A DNA stretch of 64,000 nucleotides from Leptothrix sp. (in: b-proteobacteria). GTDB lineage: Bacteria > Pseudomonadota > Gammaproteobacteria > Burkholderiales > Burkholderiaceae_C. Location of the stretch: contig PNKD01000002.1 of NCBI GenBank assembly GCA_013822265.1, positions 1 through 64,000 of the forward strand. The letters are read 5' to 3'. Both the position numbers and the translations under genes were made by a program. Every line of letters starts with the position of its first letter. Within the stretch, counting starts at the first letter, position 1. This document shows positions 35,676-44,054 of this stretch, piece by piece. Under the pieces are notes generated by a model. That model did no database searches and had not been told where the DNA came from. It saw only the letters and a program-made list of their open reading frames with translations.

Positions 35676-36788
35676 TCAGCCGGCCAGTGCCGCCCTGGCC
35701 ACGTCCAGCGCGGCGCGGATGGTGACGTCCATGTCCATGTAGCGGTAGGTGCCCAAGCGGCCGACGAAGGTCACGCCGCGCTCGGCCTTCGCGCGCGCCT
35801 GGTAGCGCTGCAGCAGCTGGTCGCCCTCGGTCAGGTGCACGGGATAGTAGGGGATGTCCTGCGCGCCGCAGGCGCGGCTGAACTCGCGGTAGCACACCGA
35901 GCGCTCATGGCTCTCCCAGGGCGCGAAGTGCTTGTGTTCGGTGATGCGTGTGTAGGGCACGCTGGCGTCGGTGTAGTTCATCACCGCGCAGCCCTGCACG
36001 TCGCCCTCGCCCTCGAAACGCTCGAAGTCCAGCGTGCGGTAGGGCAGTCGGCCCTCGTCGAAACCGAAATAGCCATCCAGCGGGCCCGACCAGTAGACAT
36101 GGTCGAAACGCGGCACGTCGGCCGCGGCCAAGCCCTCGCCCAGGTGCACGCCGATGCCGGGGTGGTCCAGCATGCGCTGCACCATCGGCGTGTAGCCGTC
36201 TTCGGGCATGCCCTGGAAGCGGTGGAAGAAGTAGTTGTCGTCGTAGTTGAAGCGCACCGGCAGCCGCTTGAGGATGGACGCCGGCAGGCGCTTCGGGTCG
36301 ACGTCCCACTGCTTGAGCGTGTAGCCCTTGAAGAAGGCCTCGTAGAGCTCGCGCCCGATGAAGCGCAGCGCCTGTTCCTCGAAGCTCCGCGGCTCGGTGA
36401 TCGAGCGGTCGGCGCGGCTCTCGATGAAGGCGCGAGCCTGCGACGGGTTGAAGGTCTTGCCGAAGAACTGGTTGATGGTCAGCAGGTTGATCGGCAGCGA
36501 GTAGACGCGCCCGCCGGTCGTGGCCTTGACCCGGTTCACGTAGGGCCTGAAGTTCATGTAGCGGTTGACCAGCGCCCACACCTCCTCGTCGTCGGTGTGG
36601 AAGATGTGGGGCCCGTAGACGTGCAGCAGCACGCCCGACTTCGGATCGCGCTCGGTGTGGCAGTTGCCGGCCACGTGCGCCCGCGTGTCGAAGACGGTGA
36701 CGCGGTGCCCGGCCTCGGCCAGTTCGCGCGCGATCACGGCGCAGGACAGGCCCGCGCCCGCCATGCCGATGTGCAGGGTCTTGTTCAT
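35676..36788 (-). CDS. glf: UDP-galactopyranose mutase
   Basis: Glf converts UDP-galactopyranose into UDP-galactofuranose with reduced FAD, giving the donor for Galf in surface glycans. The 370-residue protein follows E. coli Glf closely: YGPHIFHTDDEEVW, NFRPYVNRVKA, EEQALRFIGRELYEAFFKGYTLKQWDVDPKRLPASI, RFNYDDNYFFHRFQGMPEDGYT, MNYTDASVPYTRITEHKHF and GRLGTYRYMDMD. The FAD-binding loop is GAGLSCAV, so the third glycine of GxGxxG is Cys, a mild oddity. It follows the glycosyltransferase by 31 bases on the same strand, so the two probably work together. Confidence 0.93.
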   Translation of the reverse strand: MNKTLHIGMAGAGLSCAVIARELAEAGHRVTVFDTRAHVAGNCHTERDPKSGVLLHVYGPHIFHTDDEEVWALVNRYMNFRPYVNRVKATTGGRVYSLPINLLTINQFFGKTFNPSQARAFIESRADRSITEPRSFEEQALRFIGRELYEAFFKGYTLKQWDVDPKRLPASILKRLPVRFNYDDNYFFHRFQGMPEDGYTPMVQRMLDHPGIGVHLGEGLAAADVPRFDHVYWSGPLDGYFGFDEGRLPYRTLDFERFEGEGDVQGCAVMNYTDASVPYTRITEHKHFAPWESHERSVCYREFSRACGAQDIPYYPVHLTEGDQLLQRYQARAKAERGVTFVGRLGTYRYMDMDVTIRAALDVARAALAG

Positions 36789-36819
36789 GCCGTCCTTCGG
36801 GTCAGGGGCCGCCGGCGCG

Positions 36820-37908
36820 TCAGGCCACGGCCTCGGCCGGCTCGCGCTCGGCGAGCGCAGGCACGGTCTCGCGGGCATGCGCGTCCGCGGCTTGCGGCAC
36901 CAGCGCATCCGCGGCCTCGACCGCCTTCGGCCGCAGCGAGCAGCCGACCGCCTGCGCCAGCCGGCCGACCTCGCGCTCGAACACCAGGCGTTCGCGCGTC
37001 ACGGCCTCGCAGGCCGCGCGCTGCAGGCCGAAGTGGTGGGCGTGGTCGGCCATCACCAGGCGCGCCGCGGCGAAGATCTGGTCGACGTCGTCGGGCTTGA
37101 AGTAGAACTCGTCGGGCAGCGCGTAGTCGCGCGCGGCACCGGCATCCAGCGCAAATACGCAGCAGCCGCGCAGCAGTGCCTCGCGCGCCATGCGGTCCTT
37201 GCCGGGGAAGTTACCCAGGTCGATGAAGAGCTTGCTGCGGCCCAGAGCGTCGTAGACCTGCTCGCGGCTCATGCCCTTGATCAGGTGCACGCGTGCGTGG
37301 CATTCGCGCTCGAGCCGCGCGGCCACCGCGGCCACGTCGTAGATGACCTTGCCGCCGGCGTTCATCGCGATGTCGGTGCGAGGCAGGCCGTGGGCGATGC
37401 CGGCCAGCGGCGTGTAGTCCGACAGCGGCAGCGCCTGCGGCATGCCCAGCGCCTGCACGAAGTCGCGGGCATAGCCCGACTGCCAGGCGTGCACGACGCG
37501 TGAATGGCGCAGCGTGTTCAGGTTGACGTGGCGCGGCCCCAGGCCCTCGAGCGCGTTGTCGACGCTCAGCCACCAGATCACGCAGCGGCTGCGCGGGATG
37601 TGCTTCATCCAGTTGATGTAGACCTCGGGCAGCACGAAGCAGGTGTTGGGGCCCAGGTGCACCATGTCGGCCGGCACGGTGCGGTACCCGTCGTAGTCGT
37701 CGAAAGGGTTGCGGCGCGCGGGCACGCGCAGCACCACGTCGCCCCCGCCGGCCTGGGCCGCGGCGCCGGCCAGCACCTCCAGATCGCCCGCCTGCGTGTA
37801 CCAGACGCGGGCGTCCCAGCCCTGGCCGAGCAGGCTGTCGGAGAGCTGGTGCAGCGCCTCGGGGCCGCCGGTGCGCACGCCCAGGGGAATCAGGATGACG
37901 ATCTGCAT
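36820..37908 (-). CDS. Glycosyltransferase-like protein
   Basis: The 362-residue product has the two-domain layout of GT-B glycosyltransferases: an N-terminal IVILIPLGVRTGGPEALHQLSDSLLGQG (the GGPE loop common in GT4-like enzymes) and a C-terminal half with KVIYDVAAVAARLERE, SREQVYDALGRSKLFIDLGNFPGKDRMAREALLRGCCVFALD, resembling the nucleotide-sugar site region (E in REALLRGC). Sugar and acceptor cannot be told. Its coupling with glf suggests that it uses or modifies a galactofuranose-containing glycan. The C-terminal 40 residues are Ala/Glu-rich and probably disordered. No Shine-Dalgarno is obvious. Confidence 0.75.
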   Translation of the reverse strand: MQIVILIPLGVRTGGPEALHQLSDSLLGQGWDARVWYTQAGDLEVLAGAAAQAGGGDVVLRVPARRNPFDDYDGYRTVPADMVHLGPNTCFVLPEVYINWMKHIPRSRCVIWWLSVDNALEGLGPRHVNLNTLRHSRVVHAWQSGYARDFVQALGMPQALPLSDYTPLAGIAHGLPRTDIAMNAGGKVIYDVAAVAARLERECHARVHLIKGMSREQVYDALGRSKLFIDLGNFPGKDRMAREALLRGCCVFALDAGAARDYALPDEFYFKPDDVDQIFAAARLVMADHAHHFGLQRAACEAVTRERLVFEREVGRLAQAVGCSLRPKAVEAADALVPQAADAHARETVPALAEREPAEAVA

Positions 37909-37970
37909 TTCGGGGGGCCTCGCGGGGTTGATCTATTGTGTTGGCGGGTGCGGCGTTGGCGCAACAGCGG

Positions 37971-39335
37971 CTAACGCAGCCACTCGATGACGCCGCGCCC
38001 CAGGCTCAGCAGGTTCGCGTTGAGCTGCTGCACGTCGTGCAGCGCGTTGACGTAGGCCACGCGCATGTTGTAGTGGTCGGCCTCGGCGGCCATGACGTCG
38101 AACAGGCTGCGCTTGCCCAGTTGCTGCCACTGCTGCAGCGTGAAGCTGCGCACCTGCTCGCTGTTCTTCAGCACCGCGGCCACGCGCTCGGCGCGGTCGA
38201 CGCTGGCCAGTGCCTGCTCGTGCACCTCGGCAACGCGAGAGCGCCGCGACTCCAGCGCCTCGGCGCGCTGCAGCCGCGCGGCCTCGGCACGTTTGGCGGC
38301 GGCGCCGCTGGCGGGCTCCAGGCCCGGGCTGAGCAGCGGGATGTTGACCGACACGCCGACCGAGTACGAGCCGCTCTTGGCCGGACCGGTGGTGCCGCCG
38401 GTGCCGGCGGCGGCGCTGCCGCCGATGTTCCAGCTCAGCTGCGGCTTGTTGCCGGCGGCCACGGCCTCGGCGTAGCGCCGCGCTGCCGCCGCCTGGGCGT
38501 CGAGCTGGGCGATCTCGGTCGAGCGTTCGGCGTCGGCCACCAGCTGCGGCAGCTCGGGCACGCCGTTGAACACGCTGCTCAGACCGTCGGTGGGCGGCAG
38601 GCCGTCGCCAACCAGGCGGCGCAGGCGCACCTCGATCTGGCGCGCGGTGGACTGCGTCTGCGCCAGCGTCAGTTCGGCCTGCTGCAGCGTCTTCTTGGCC
38701 TGCAGCAGCTCGCTGGCGCGGCCGCGGTCGGTGCGCACTATCGTTTCCAGCGCCTCGACCAGGCAGCCGGTCTTGCGCACGTGGTTGCGCCAGACCTGCC
38801 CCGTCATGCGCTGGCGGCTGCGCTCGAGCTGCAGCGCCACGGCCGTCAGCGCCAGCTGTTCCTGCTGCGAGAGGTGGCCATAGCGCGCCGACTCGGCGAG
38901 CTGCGTGCGCCAGTCGACCAGGCGGTCGGTGCGGCCGCCGTCGTAGAGCAGTTGGCTGACGTTGAGCGTGGCGCGCAATTGCAGCGCAGCGTTTCCGGTG
39001 ACGCCGGCCGAGCGGCTGCCGCCGGGGCCGACGCCGCCGCCCACGCTGGCCTGCACGGCCCGCGCGGCGCGGGTCTCCTCGATGTCCTGCAGCGCGGCTT
39101 CGGCCAGCAGGCGCGACGCGCCCACGGCATGGCTGCGTGCCAGCGCGTCGCGCACCAGGCCGCCAAGCGTGCCGCGCGGGTCGGCCGGGGGCGTGGGCGC
39201 CGCGGCGGGCGACGGCGCGACCTCGGGCGCGTCCTCGTCGACGCAGCGCGCTGCGGCCGGCGCGGCCAGCGCGGCGCACAGCAGGCAGGCCGCCAGCGAC
39301 GACGGGCGAGGACGGACGTGCGGGCGGGCGGTCAT
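37971..39335 (-). CDS. TolC-family outer-membrane channel protein
   Basis: TolC-type proteins form the outer-membrane and periplasmic duct of type I secretion and efflux systems. The 454-residue precursor has a signal peptide (SSLAACLLCAALAAPAAA). Two long helical repeats are visible, with family features: ARSHAVGASRLLAEAALQDIEETRAA, NVSQLLYDGGRTDRLVDWR, then VSVNIPLLSPG and RVAYVNALHDVQQLNANLLSLG. I chose the ATG at 39335 with GGAG nine bases upstream rather than the TTG two codons before. No ABC exporter or membrane-fusion gene adjoins it. It is the only secretion component near the giant repeat protein and may serve it. Confidence 0.87.
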   Translation of the reverse strand: MTARPHVRPRPSSLAACLLCAALAAPAAARCVDEDAPEVAPSPAAAPTPPADPRGTLGGLVRDALARSHAVGASRLLAEAALQDIEETRAARAVQASVGGGVGPGGSRSAGVTGNAALQLRATLNVSQLLYDGGRTDRLVDWRTQLAESARYGHLSQQEQLALTAVALQLERSRQRMTGQVWRNHVRKTGCLVEALETIVRTDRGRASELLQAKKTLQQAELTLAQTQSTARQIEVRLRRLVGDGLPPTDGLSSVFNGVPELPQLVADAERSTEIAQLDAQAAAARRYAEAVAAGNKPQLSWNIGGSAAAGTGGTTGPAKSGSYSVGVSVNIPLLSPGLEPASGAAAKRAEAARLQRAEALESRRSRVAEVHEQALASVDRAERVAAVLKNSEQVRSFTLQQWQQLGKRSLFDVMAAEADHYNMRVAYVNALHDVQQLNANLLSLGRGVIEWLR

Positions 39336-39484
39336 CGACAAGGGCTCCGGTCAATCGACCCCGCACGGGCCGTGCCGGGTCTTGCCGGGCAGTGTCGGCC
39401 GCGCCGGGCGGCGGCGATCGCTGGAGTTCAGCCCGCTTTGCGCCGCTTATCGATGGCGGTGGCCGCGGCCCCGCCCGTGCGACA

Positions 39485-40450
39485 TCACTTCGGCTGCACG
39501 CCGAACAGCCAGGCCAGCGCCGAGAAGCTGACAAAGGCCAACACGGTGCTGCTCATGATGATGCGTGCCACGCGGCCGTTGTCGGCGCCGTAGCGTTCGG
39601 CCAGCAGGCTCACGTTGCTGGCACTGGGCAGCGCCGCCGCCAGCGTCAGCACGACGAGCTGGAACTTGGACAGCGGCGCGCCGAGTACGTGCGCCCCGGC
39701 GGCCAGCCCGAAGACCAGCAGCGGGTGCAGGAAGAGCTTGATCAGCGCCACCGGCAGATAGTCCGCCACCGGGGTGCGGGTGTGGGCGTGCTGGCCGGCG
39801 CGCCACAGCACCGCACCGATGGTGAACAGCGCCACCGGCGACGCCGAATCGGCGAGCATGCGCACCACCGTGTCGGCCGGGCCCGGCAGCTGCCACTGCA
39901 TCACCGAGAACACCGCACCCAGCGCGATCGACCAGGGCAGTGGATTCGACAACGCGCCGCGCAGCGCGCGCGCCGCCGCCGCGCGCGGCCCCTGCCCCGC
40001 CGCGCCATGCGCCTGCGCCAGCGCGATGCACAGCGAGCTGGTGACGAAGAGGTCGGCCAGGATGGAGCAGATCACCGGCCCCGCCGCCGCCGAGCCCAGC
40101 AGCGCCACCAGCAGCGGCACGCCCATGAAGCCGGTGTTCGGGAACGCCGCCACCAGCGCGCCGAAGGCGGCGTCCTTGAGGTGCACGCGCTCGCTCAGCG
40201 TCAGCGCGATGGTGAAGAACACGATGATCAGCGCCGCAGCCAGGTAGACGGCCAGCACCACCGGGTTGAGCAGGTCGAACAGCGGCGTGCCGGCGCCGAA
40301 GCGGAACAGCATGCAAGGCAGCGCGAAGTACAGCACGAAGGCGTTGAGCCCCGGGATCGCGCTCTCGGGCAGCACGTGGCGGCGCGCCGCCAGGTAGCCG
40401 CAGAGCACGAGCGCGAAGAACGGCACGGTGACCGAGAGGATGGACTGCAT
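39485..40450 (-). CDS. AEC-family transporter
   Basis: This 321-residue protein has ten hydrophobic segments in the auxin efflux carrier fold (two five-helix halves). Family marks are VPFFALVLCGYLAARR at the N-terminus, FPNTGFMGVPLLVALLG around the first crossover, and LPSASNVSLLAERYG in the second half. Bacterial members carry malonate, malate or similar organic acids; without neighbours of known metabolism the substrate cannot be assigned. It stands between two minus-strand genes with spacers of about 70 and 150 bases, so it is probably transcribed alone. Confidence 0.88.
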   Translation of the reverse strand: MQSILSVTVPFFALVLCGYLAARRHVLPESAIPGLNAFVLYFALPCMLFRFGAGTPLFDLLNPVVLAVYLAAALIIVFFTIALTLSERVHLKDAAFGALVAAFPNTGFMGVPLLVALLGSAAAGPVICSILADLFVTSSLCIALAQAHGAAGQGPRAAAARALRGALSNPLPWSIALGAVFSVMQWQLPGPADTVVRMLADSASPVALFTIGAVLWRAGQHAHTRTPVADYLPVALIKLFLHPLLVFGLAAGAHVLGAPLSKFQLVVLTLAAALPSASNVSLLAERYGADNGRVARIIMSSTVLAFVSFSALAWLFGVQPK

Positions 40451-40522
40451 GGCGGCGCGGAGTATCGCAAGCCGGCTCGGCCGCCCGCCGCCCGCGTCTG
40501 CCGCGGCAGGTTGGCGCCGCGC

Positions 40523-41503
40523 TCAGGGCGGCGCCGCGCGCAGCAGCGCCACGATCTGCGCGCGCACCGCGGCCTCGTGGCCGACGAGCAGGTGGCCGCC
40601 GTCGTCGAAGCCGACGAACTTGGCGCCCGGGATGCGGCTGGCGGTGTACTGCGCCGCGGCGTAGGTGCCGAAACCGTCGTCGCGCGCACTCGCCACCAGC
40701 GTCGGCACGCGGATGGTTTCCAGCGGCGCGGGGCGCAGCCGCTTGCCCAGCCCGGTGTCGTCGAGCAGCCCGGCAGCGCGGCGCGACACCGGCAGGATGC
40801 GCCCGGCCAGATCGTCGACACGCGCGCGCTCGGCCGCACCGGCCGCGGCCACCTGCTCGGGCGGCGTCGCCAGCACGTGGCGCACCAGCGGGTCGCGCGC
40901 GATGTGCAGCGCGCTCCAGAACAGGAAGTCCGAGCCCAGCAGGCGCAGCAGCCAGCGGTCCTTCTCGTCCGACACCGGCGGCGCCGAATCGGCCACCGCG
41001 CCGGGCTTCCAGGCGATGGGCACGACCAGCACCAGCGCCGAGACGCGGCCCGGGTGGCGCAGCGCCATCTGCAGCGCCGAAGGCGCGCCGGCCGACACGC
41101 CCATCACCGCGGCCCGCGCAATGCCCAGCGCGTCGAGCACGCAGGCATGGGCATCGGCCTGCGCCTCGGGCGAGGCGTCGGCCGGGCGCGGCGTGCGCAG
41201 GTAGCCGAAGCGCGACACCGCGATCACACGCACGCCCTCGTCCACCAGCGGCCGCGCCCAGGCCATGCCCTGGTCGTGGCCGCCGCCGCTGCCGTGCACC
41301 ATCAGCAGCGGCACGCCAGCGCCCGCCTGCTGCACCTCGATCTCGCCGCAGCGCGTGGCCAGCAGCGTGCTGCCCTGCGCCGCACGCGCCGCCGCCCGTG
41401 CCAGGTCGCGTTCGAAGCGCTCGCGCACCCTGTGGCCGGCCGCTGCCAGCGTCAGCACCAACGCCAATGCGCCGAGGGCGGCCAGACGTGTCGCGGGCTT
41501 CAT
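40523..41503 (-). CDS. Alpha/beta hydrolase with membrane-anchor N-terminus
   Basis: The 326-residue protein has the alpha/beta hydrolase fold: oxyanion loop VHGSGGGHDQG, nucleophile elbow MGVSAGAPSAL (Ser137), a late Asp in SARDDGFGT and the catalytic His in FDDGGHLLVGHE. A hydrophobic N-terminus (LAALGALALVLTLAAAG) is either a signal peptide or an anchor. Lipase, esterase and haloalkane-dehalogenase-like activities are all possible; the substrate is unknown. The ATG overlaps the stop of the DUF6544 gene upstream by 4 bases, so the two proteins are made together and may act in one process. Confidence 0.85.
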   Translation of the reverse strand: MKPATRLAALGALALVLTLAAAGHRVRERFERDLARAAARAAQGSTLLATRCGEIEVQQAGAGVPLLMVHGSGGGHDQGMAWARPLVDEGVRVIAVSRFGYLRTPRPADASPEAQADAHACVLDALGIARAAVMGVSAGAPSALQMALRHPGRVSALVLVVPIAWKPGAVADSAPPVSDEKDRWLLRLLGSDFLFWSALHIARDPLVRHVLATPPEQVAAAGAAERARVDDLAGRILPVSRRAAGLLDDTGLGKRLRPAPLETIRVPTLVASARDDGFGTYAAAQYTASRIPGAKFVGFDDGGHLLVGHEAAVRAQIVALLRAAPP

Positions 41504-42360
41504 GGCGTGGCGTCGAAGGTGATGTGCGTCAAGCTCAGGCGGCCGTAGACGAAGTCTCCTTCCGGGTAGGACCAGACCGCTTCGCCGCGCGTGGCGACGC
41601 GGCGGCCCTCGAACTCGCGGTAGTCGCGCATCGGCGTGGCCCAGTGCAGCAGCCGCAGCGAGCCGTCCTTCTGCCGCGCGCCGCGGTCTTCGGAGTGGAA
41701 GTTCACGAGTTCGCCCGCGTCGTTGAATTCGAGCGCGGCGCGCACGCAATGCGGCCCCTGCGTGAAGCTCACCGCGCAGCGGCGGTCATTGATGGCCGTC
41801 CAGGCCAGCCGCGCATCGACCAGCCACGACGGCGCGAAGAAACACAGGTCGTTGAGCAGCGTCACGGTCTCGGTGCGCGCCAGCGCGTCGCCTCGCAGGT
41901 CGACGACGTCGAACAGCGATGCCAGCCGCACCTGCATCGAAGCCTGAGCGCCGCGGTAGTCGTGCAGCACCGCCGCCGGCAGCCCGGCCTTGCGCGTACG
42001 CATGAAAAACAGGCGCCGCGGCAGGTCGAAGCGGTCGATCTGCAGCGCCGGGCCGCGCAGGCCGGCGGCACCGGGCCGGCTGAACATCTCGGCGTCGAAG
42101 TGCAGCTCGACGCTGCGCACCGGCGGCTTGCCCATAGCGCCGGTGACGCGCAGGTAGCGCTGCACCGGCGCGGGCAGCGGCGCGATCAGCGCCTCGGTCA
42201 ATTCGGGCTTCGCCGGCGCAGGTGCGGCGGCCAGCAACGCGGCGCGACGGCGGGCGAATTCGGCACCGAGATCGGGCCCACGCCGCACCCGGTGGCCGAT
42301 GACGAGCGCGACGGCCAGCACGACGGCCAGCGCGGCCAGGATCGGCATCCATGTCCCCAT
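41500..42360 (-). CDS. DUF6544-family protein
   Basis: The product has 286 residues: an N-terminal membrane helix (WMPILAALAVVLAVALVIGH), a linker, and a domain matching the uncharacterised DUF6544 family from memory, with LPAPVQRYLRVTGAMGKPPVRSVELHFDAEM, FMRTRKAGLPAAVLHDY, and WATPMRDYREFEGRRVATRGEAVW near the end. The fold is probably a beta-rich lipid- or ligand-binding domain. Its function is unknown. The frame is open further upstream, but the ATG at 42360 gives a sensible membrane anchor; a second ATG four codons later is also possible. It is coupled to the hydrolase downstream. Confidence 0.72.
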   Translation of the reverse strand: MGTWMPILAALAVVLAVALVIGHRVRRGPDLGAEFARRRAALLAAAPAPAKPELTEALIAPLPAPVQRYLRVTGAMGKPPVRSVELHFDAEMFSRPGAAGLRGPALQIDRFDLPRRLFFMRTRKAGLPAAVLHDYRGAQASMQVRLASLFDVVDLRGDALARTETVTLLNDLCFFAPSWLVDARLAWTAINDRRCAVSFTQGPHCVRAALEFNDAGELVNFHSEDRGARQKDGSLRLLHWATPMRDYREFEGRRVATRGEAVWSYPEGDFVYGRLSLTHITFDATP

Positions 42361-42562
42361 GCGGCACCTCTGCGTTGGTCGCCAGGGCCGGCAGCCGCGG
42401 GCCCGTGTCTGCATTTTCGAACCGGAGCCGAACACGCCGTGTTGCGTGGCGTCAAGGCTCGACCCGCACAAGCAAGGGGGTCAGGCGCGAGACCGGGCGC
42501 TCTCGCGCCGGGCCGCCGCGGCGGCAGACATCCGCGGCGCCACAAACGATACTGATGCCGCC

Positions 42563-43057
42563 ATGGACGACACCCTCGACCGCATCACCACCTTCCTCAA
42601 CGCCATCGGCCTGCCGGTGCTGGCCGGCGAGGTGCCGGCCGTCGCCTTCCTGCCGGGCGTGCGCATCGCCCACGGCACGCTGGTCTTCGACGCCACGCAA
42701 CTGCGCTGGCCCGGCGACCTGCTGCACGAGGCGGGGCACCTGGCCGTCACGCCGGCCCACCGGCGGGCAGCGCTCGATGGCGCGCTGGAGGGCGATGACG
42801 CCGACGCGCGGGCCACCGAGGTGGTGGCCATCGCGTGGTCGTGGGCCGCGCTGGTGCACCTGGGCCTGCCGGGGGAGTTGCTGTTCCACGAAGGCGGCTA
42901 CGGCGGCCGGGCGGCCGGCCTGCGCATGACCTTCGAAATGGGTGTCTACCCCGGTGTGCCTGCACTCGCCGCCGCGGGCATGACGATGACCGGCGATGCG
43001 GCCCTGGCAGCAGGCGCTGCGCCGTACCCGCAGATGCAGCGCTGGCTGCAGGATTGA
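42563..43057 (+). CDS. Small protein with HEAGH (HExxH) metal-binding motif
   Basis: I do not recognise a named family. The 164-residue protein has a single HExxH motif, DLLHEAGHLAV (His55, Glu56, His59), as in zinc metallopeptidases and IrrE-like domains. The N-terminus (TLDRITTFLNAIGLPVLAGEV) looks like a short helical domain, and the segment after the motif (RATEVVAIAWSWAALVHLGLP) has a Glu that could be a third ligand. There is no signal peptide, so it is cytoplasmic. Small hydrophilic proteins with an HEAGH motif near the middle are often grouped with regulatory peptidases, but activity is unproven. It is divergent from the DUF6544 gene. Confidence 0.75.
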   Translation: MDDTLDRITTFLNAIGLPVLAGEVPAVAFLPGVRIAHGTLVFDATQLRWPGDLLHEAGHLAVTPAHRRAALDGALEGDDADARATEVVAIAWSWAALVHLGLPGELLFHEGGYGGRAAGLRMTFEMGVYPGVPALAAAGMTMTGDAALAAGAAPYPQMQRWLQD

Positions 43058-43095
43058 AGGGATAACCCGGTGTCGGCGCAGTTGACGCCAGGCAC

Positions 43096-43107
43096 CGACG
43101 CTTGTCG
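43096..43107. promoter_or_regulatory. Possible enhancer site upstream of the sigma-54 promoter
   Basis: CGAC-GCTT-GTCG is a 12-bp inverted repeat 45 bases upstream of the -24 element, in the position where bacterial enhancer-binding proteins act. A further TGTCGG (43071-43076) faces CCGACG (43095-43100). Either could be a PrsR-like site. This is inference from position and symmetry only. Confidence 0.3.
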
Positions 43108-43151
43108 CCGCTGCCGCAGAAGTGCTTGATTCAGAACGACGTTTTTCGAAC

Positions 43152-43167
43152 TGGATCGGTACTTGCA
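43152..43167 (+). promoter_or_regulatory. Sigma-54 (-24/-12) promoter of the PEP-CTERM gene
   Basis: TGGATCGGTACTTGCA matches the RpoN consensus TGGCACG-N4-TTGCA with two mismatches outside the invariant GG and GC, and with the exact spacing. The start of transcription should fall near 43178, leaving a leader of about 50 bases before the ATG at 43229. PEP-CTERM genes are often driven by RpoN with the PrsK/PrsR two-component system, which supports the call. Confidence 0.75.
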
Positions 43168-43228
43168 ACGCCTGCAACTCAGGCCAGGGGCACCGTCGAC
43201 CCCGGCCGTCGCCGTTGAGGATGAACAC

Positions 43229-43918
43229 ATGACTTCAGGACATTGGTTGTTTCGTCATGGGCGCAAGTGGCTGGGCACCGCGTTGCTCGCTTGCGGTAGT
43301 CTGTTTGCGGCCCAGGTGCATGCGAGCCTGATCGGCGACACGGTCACCGTGGCCTTGACGGGTACCGGCATCGGCCTGGACACCACCGACACCCTGGCCG
43401 TGACAGCCGGCGTCGAGTTCGCACCCAACGGCACGGCAGGAGTCGCCGACACCAATCTGGGTGCGAACATGCTCGCTGGCGCGGCCAGCGGCGAGCGCAT
43501 AGACATCGGCGCCTACTCGATATTCCTGCATCTCAAGGGCGACGACTACGGCACGGGGGCCTACACCGCGGGCTTTGCCTCGACGGCGATGTTCGTCTTC
43601 AGCGGTCTCGACATCGCCAACGAAACCATCACTGGCATCTCGGTCTCGGCGTCAGGGGTCACCGCCAGCGCCAGCGTGGTCGACAGCTGGTTCACGCTCG
43701 ACAGTGCCAACCAGATTTCCTTCGCCATCGGCCTGGTGGAGTTTGCGCCCACGCAGCCCGACACCTTCGGCGACTTCACCATCACGCTGACCACGCGCGG
43801 CAACGGTACCCCGCCCGGCCCCAACCCCACCCCCGAACCCGGTTCGCTGGCACTGGCCGGCCTGGCACTTGCCGCCCTGGGCTGGGCCCGCCGCGGCCTT
43901 GCTCGCACGGCACGCTGA
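43229..43918 (+). CDS. PEP-CTERM sorting domain protein
   Basis: The 229-residue precursor has a signal peptide (ALLACGSLFAAQVHA) and a C-terminal sorting signal: PEPGS at 202-206, the hydrophobic helix LALAGLALAALGW and an Arg-rich tail (ARRGLARTAR). Exosortase (EpsH) and its partners recognise this signal and deliver the protein to the cell surface or exopolysaccharide. The mature part is Thr/Ser/Gly/Asp-rich, beta-sandwich-like and has no known domain. TTGAGG lies before the ATG. It starts the same-strand run that contains the tail-collar genes. No exosortase gene is in the window. Confidence 0.9.
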   Translation: MTSGHWLFRHGRKWLGTALLACGSLFAAQVHASLIGDTVTVALTGTGIGLDTTDTLAVTAGVEFAPNGTAGVADTNLGANMLAGAASGERIDIGAYSIFLHLKGDDYGTGAYTAGFASTAMFVFSGLDIANETITGISVSASGVTASASVVDSWFTLDSANQISFAIGLVEFAPTQPDTFGDFTITLTTRGNGTPPGPNPTPEPGSLALAGLALAALGWARRGLARTAR

Positions 43919-44054
43919 ACGGCCCGCGCCGCGTGACATGCGCACCGGCCCGAGCTTCGAGAACCCCGCGCCGGCCATCGGCCGCGCGGCGGCGGCATGG
44001 CCAGCCCCGCCACGCAGGGCCCCCTTCCACTGAGCGACCCCCAGGAGCGCGCAA

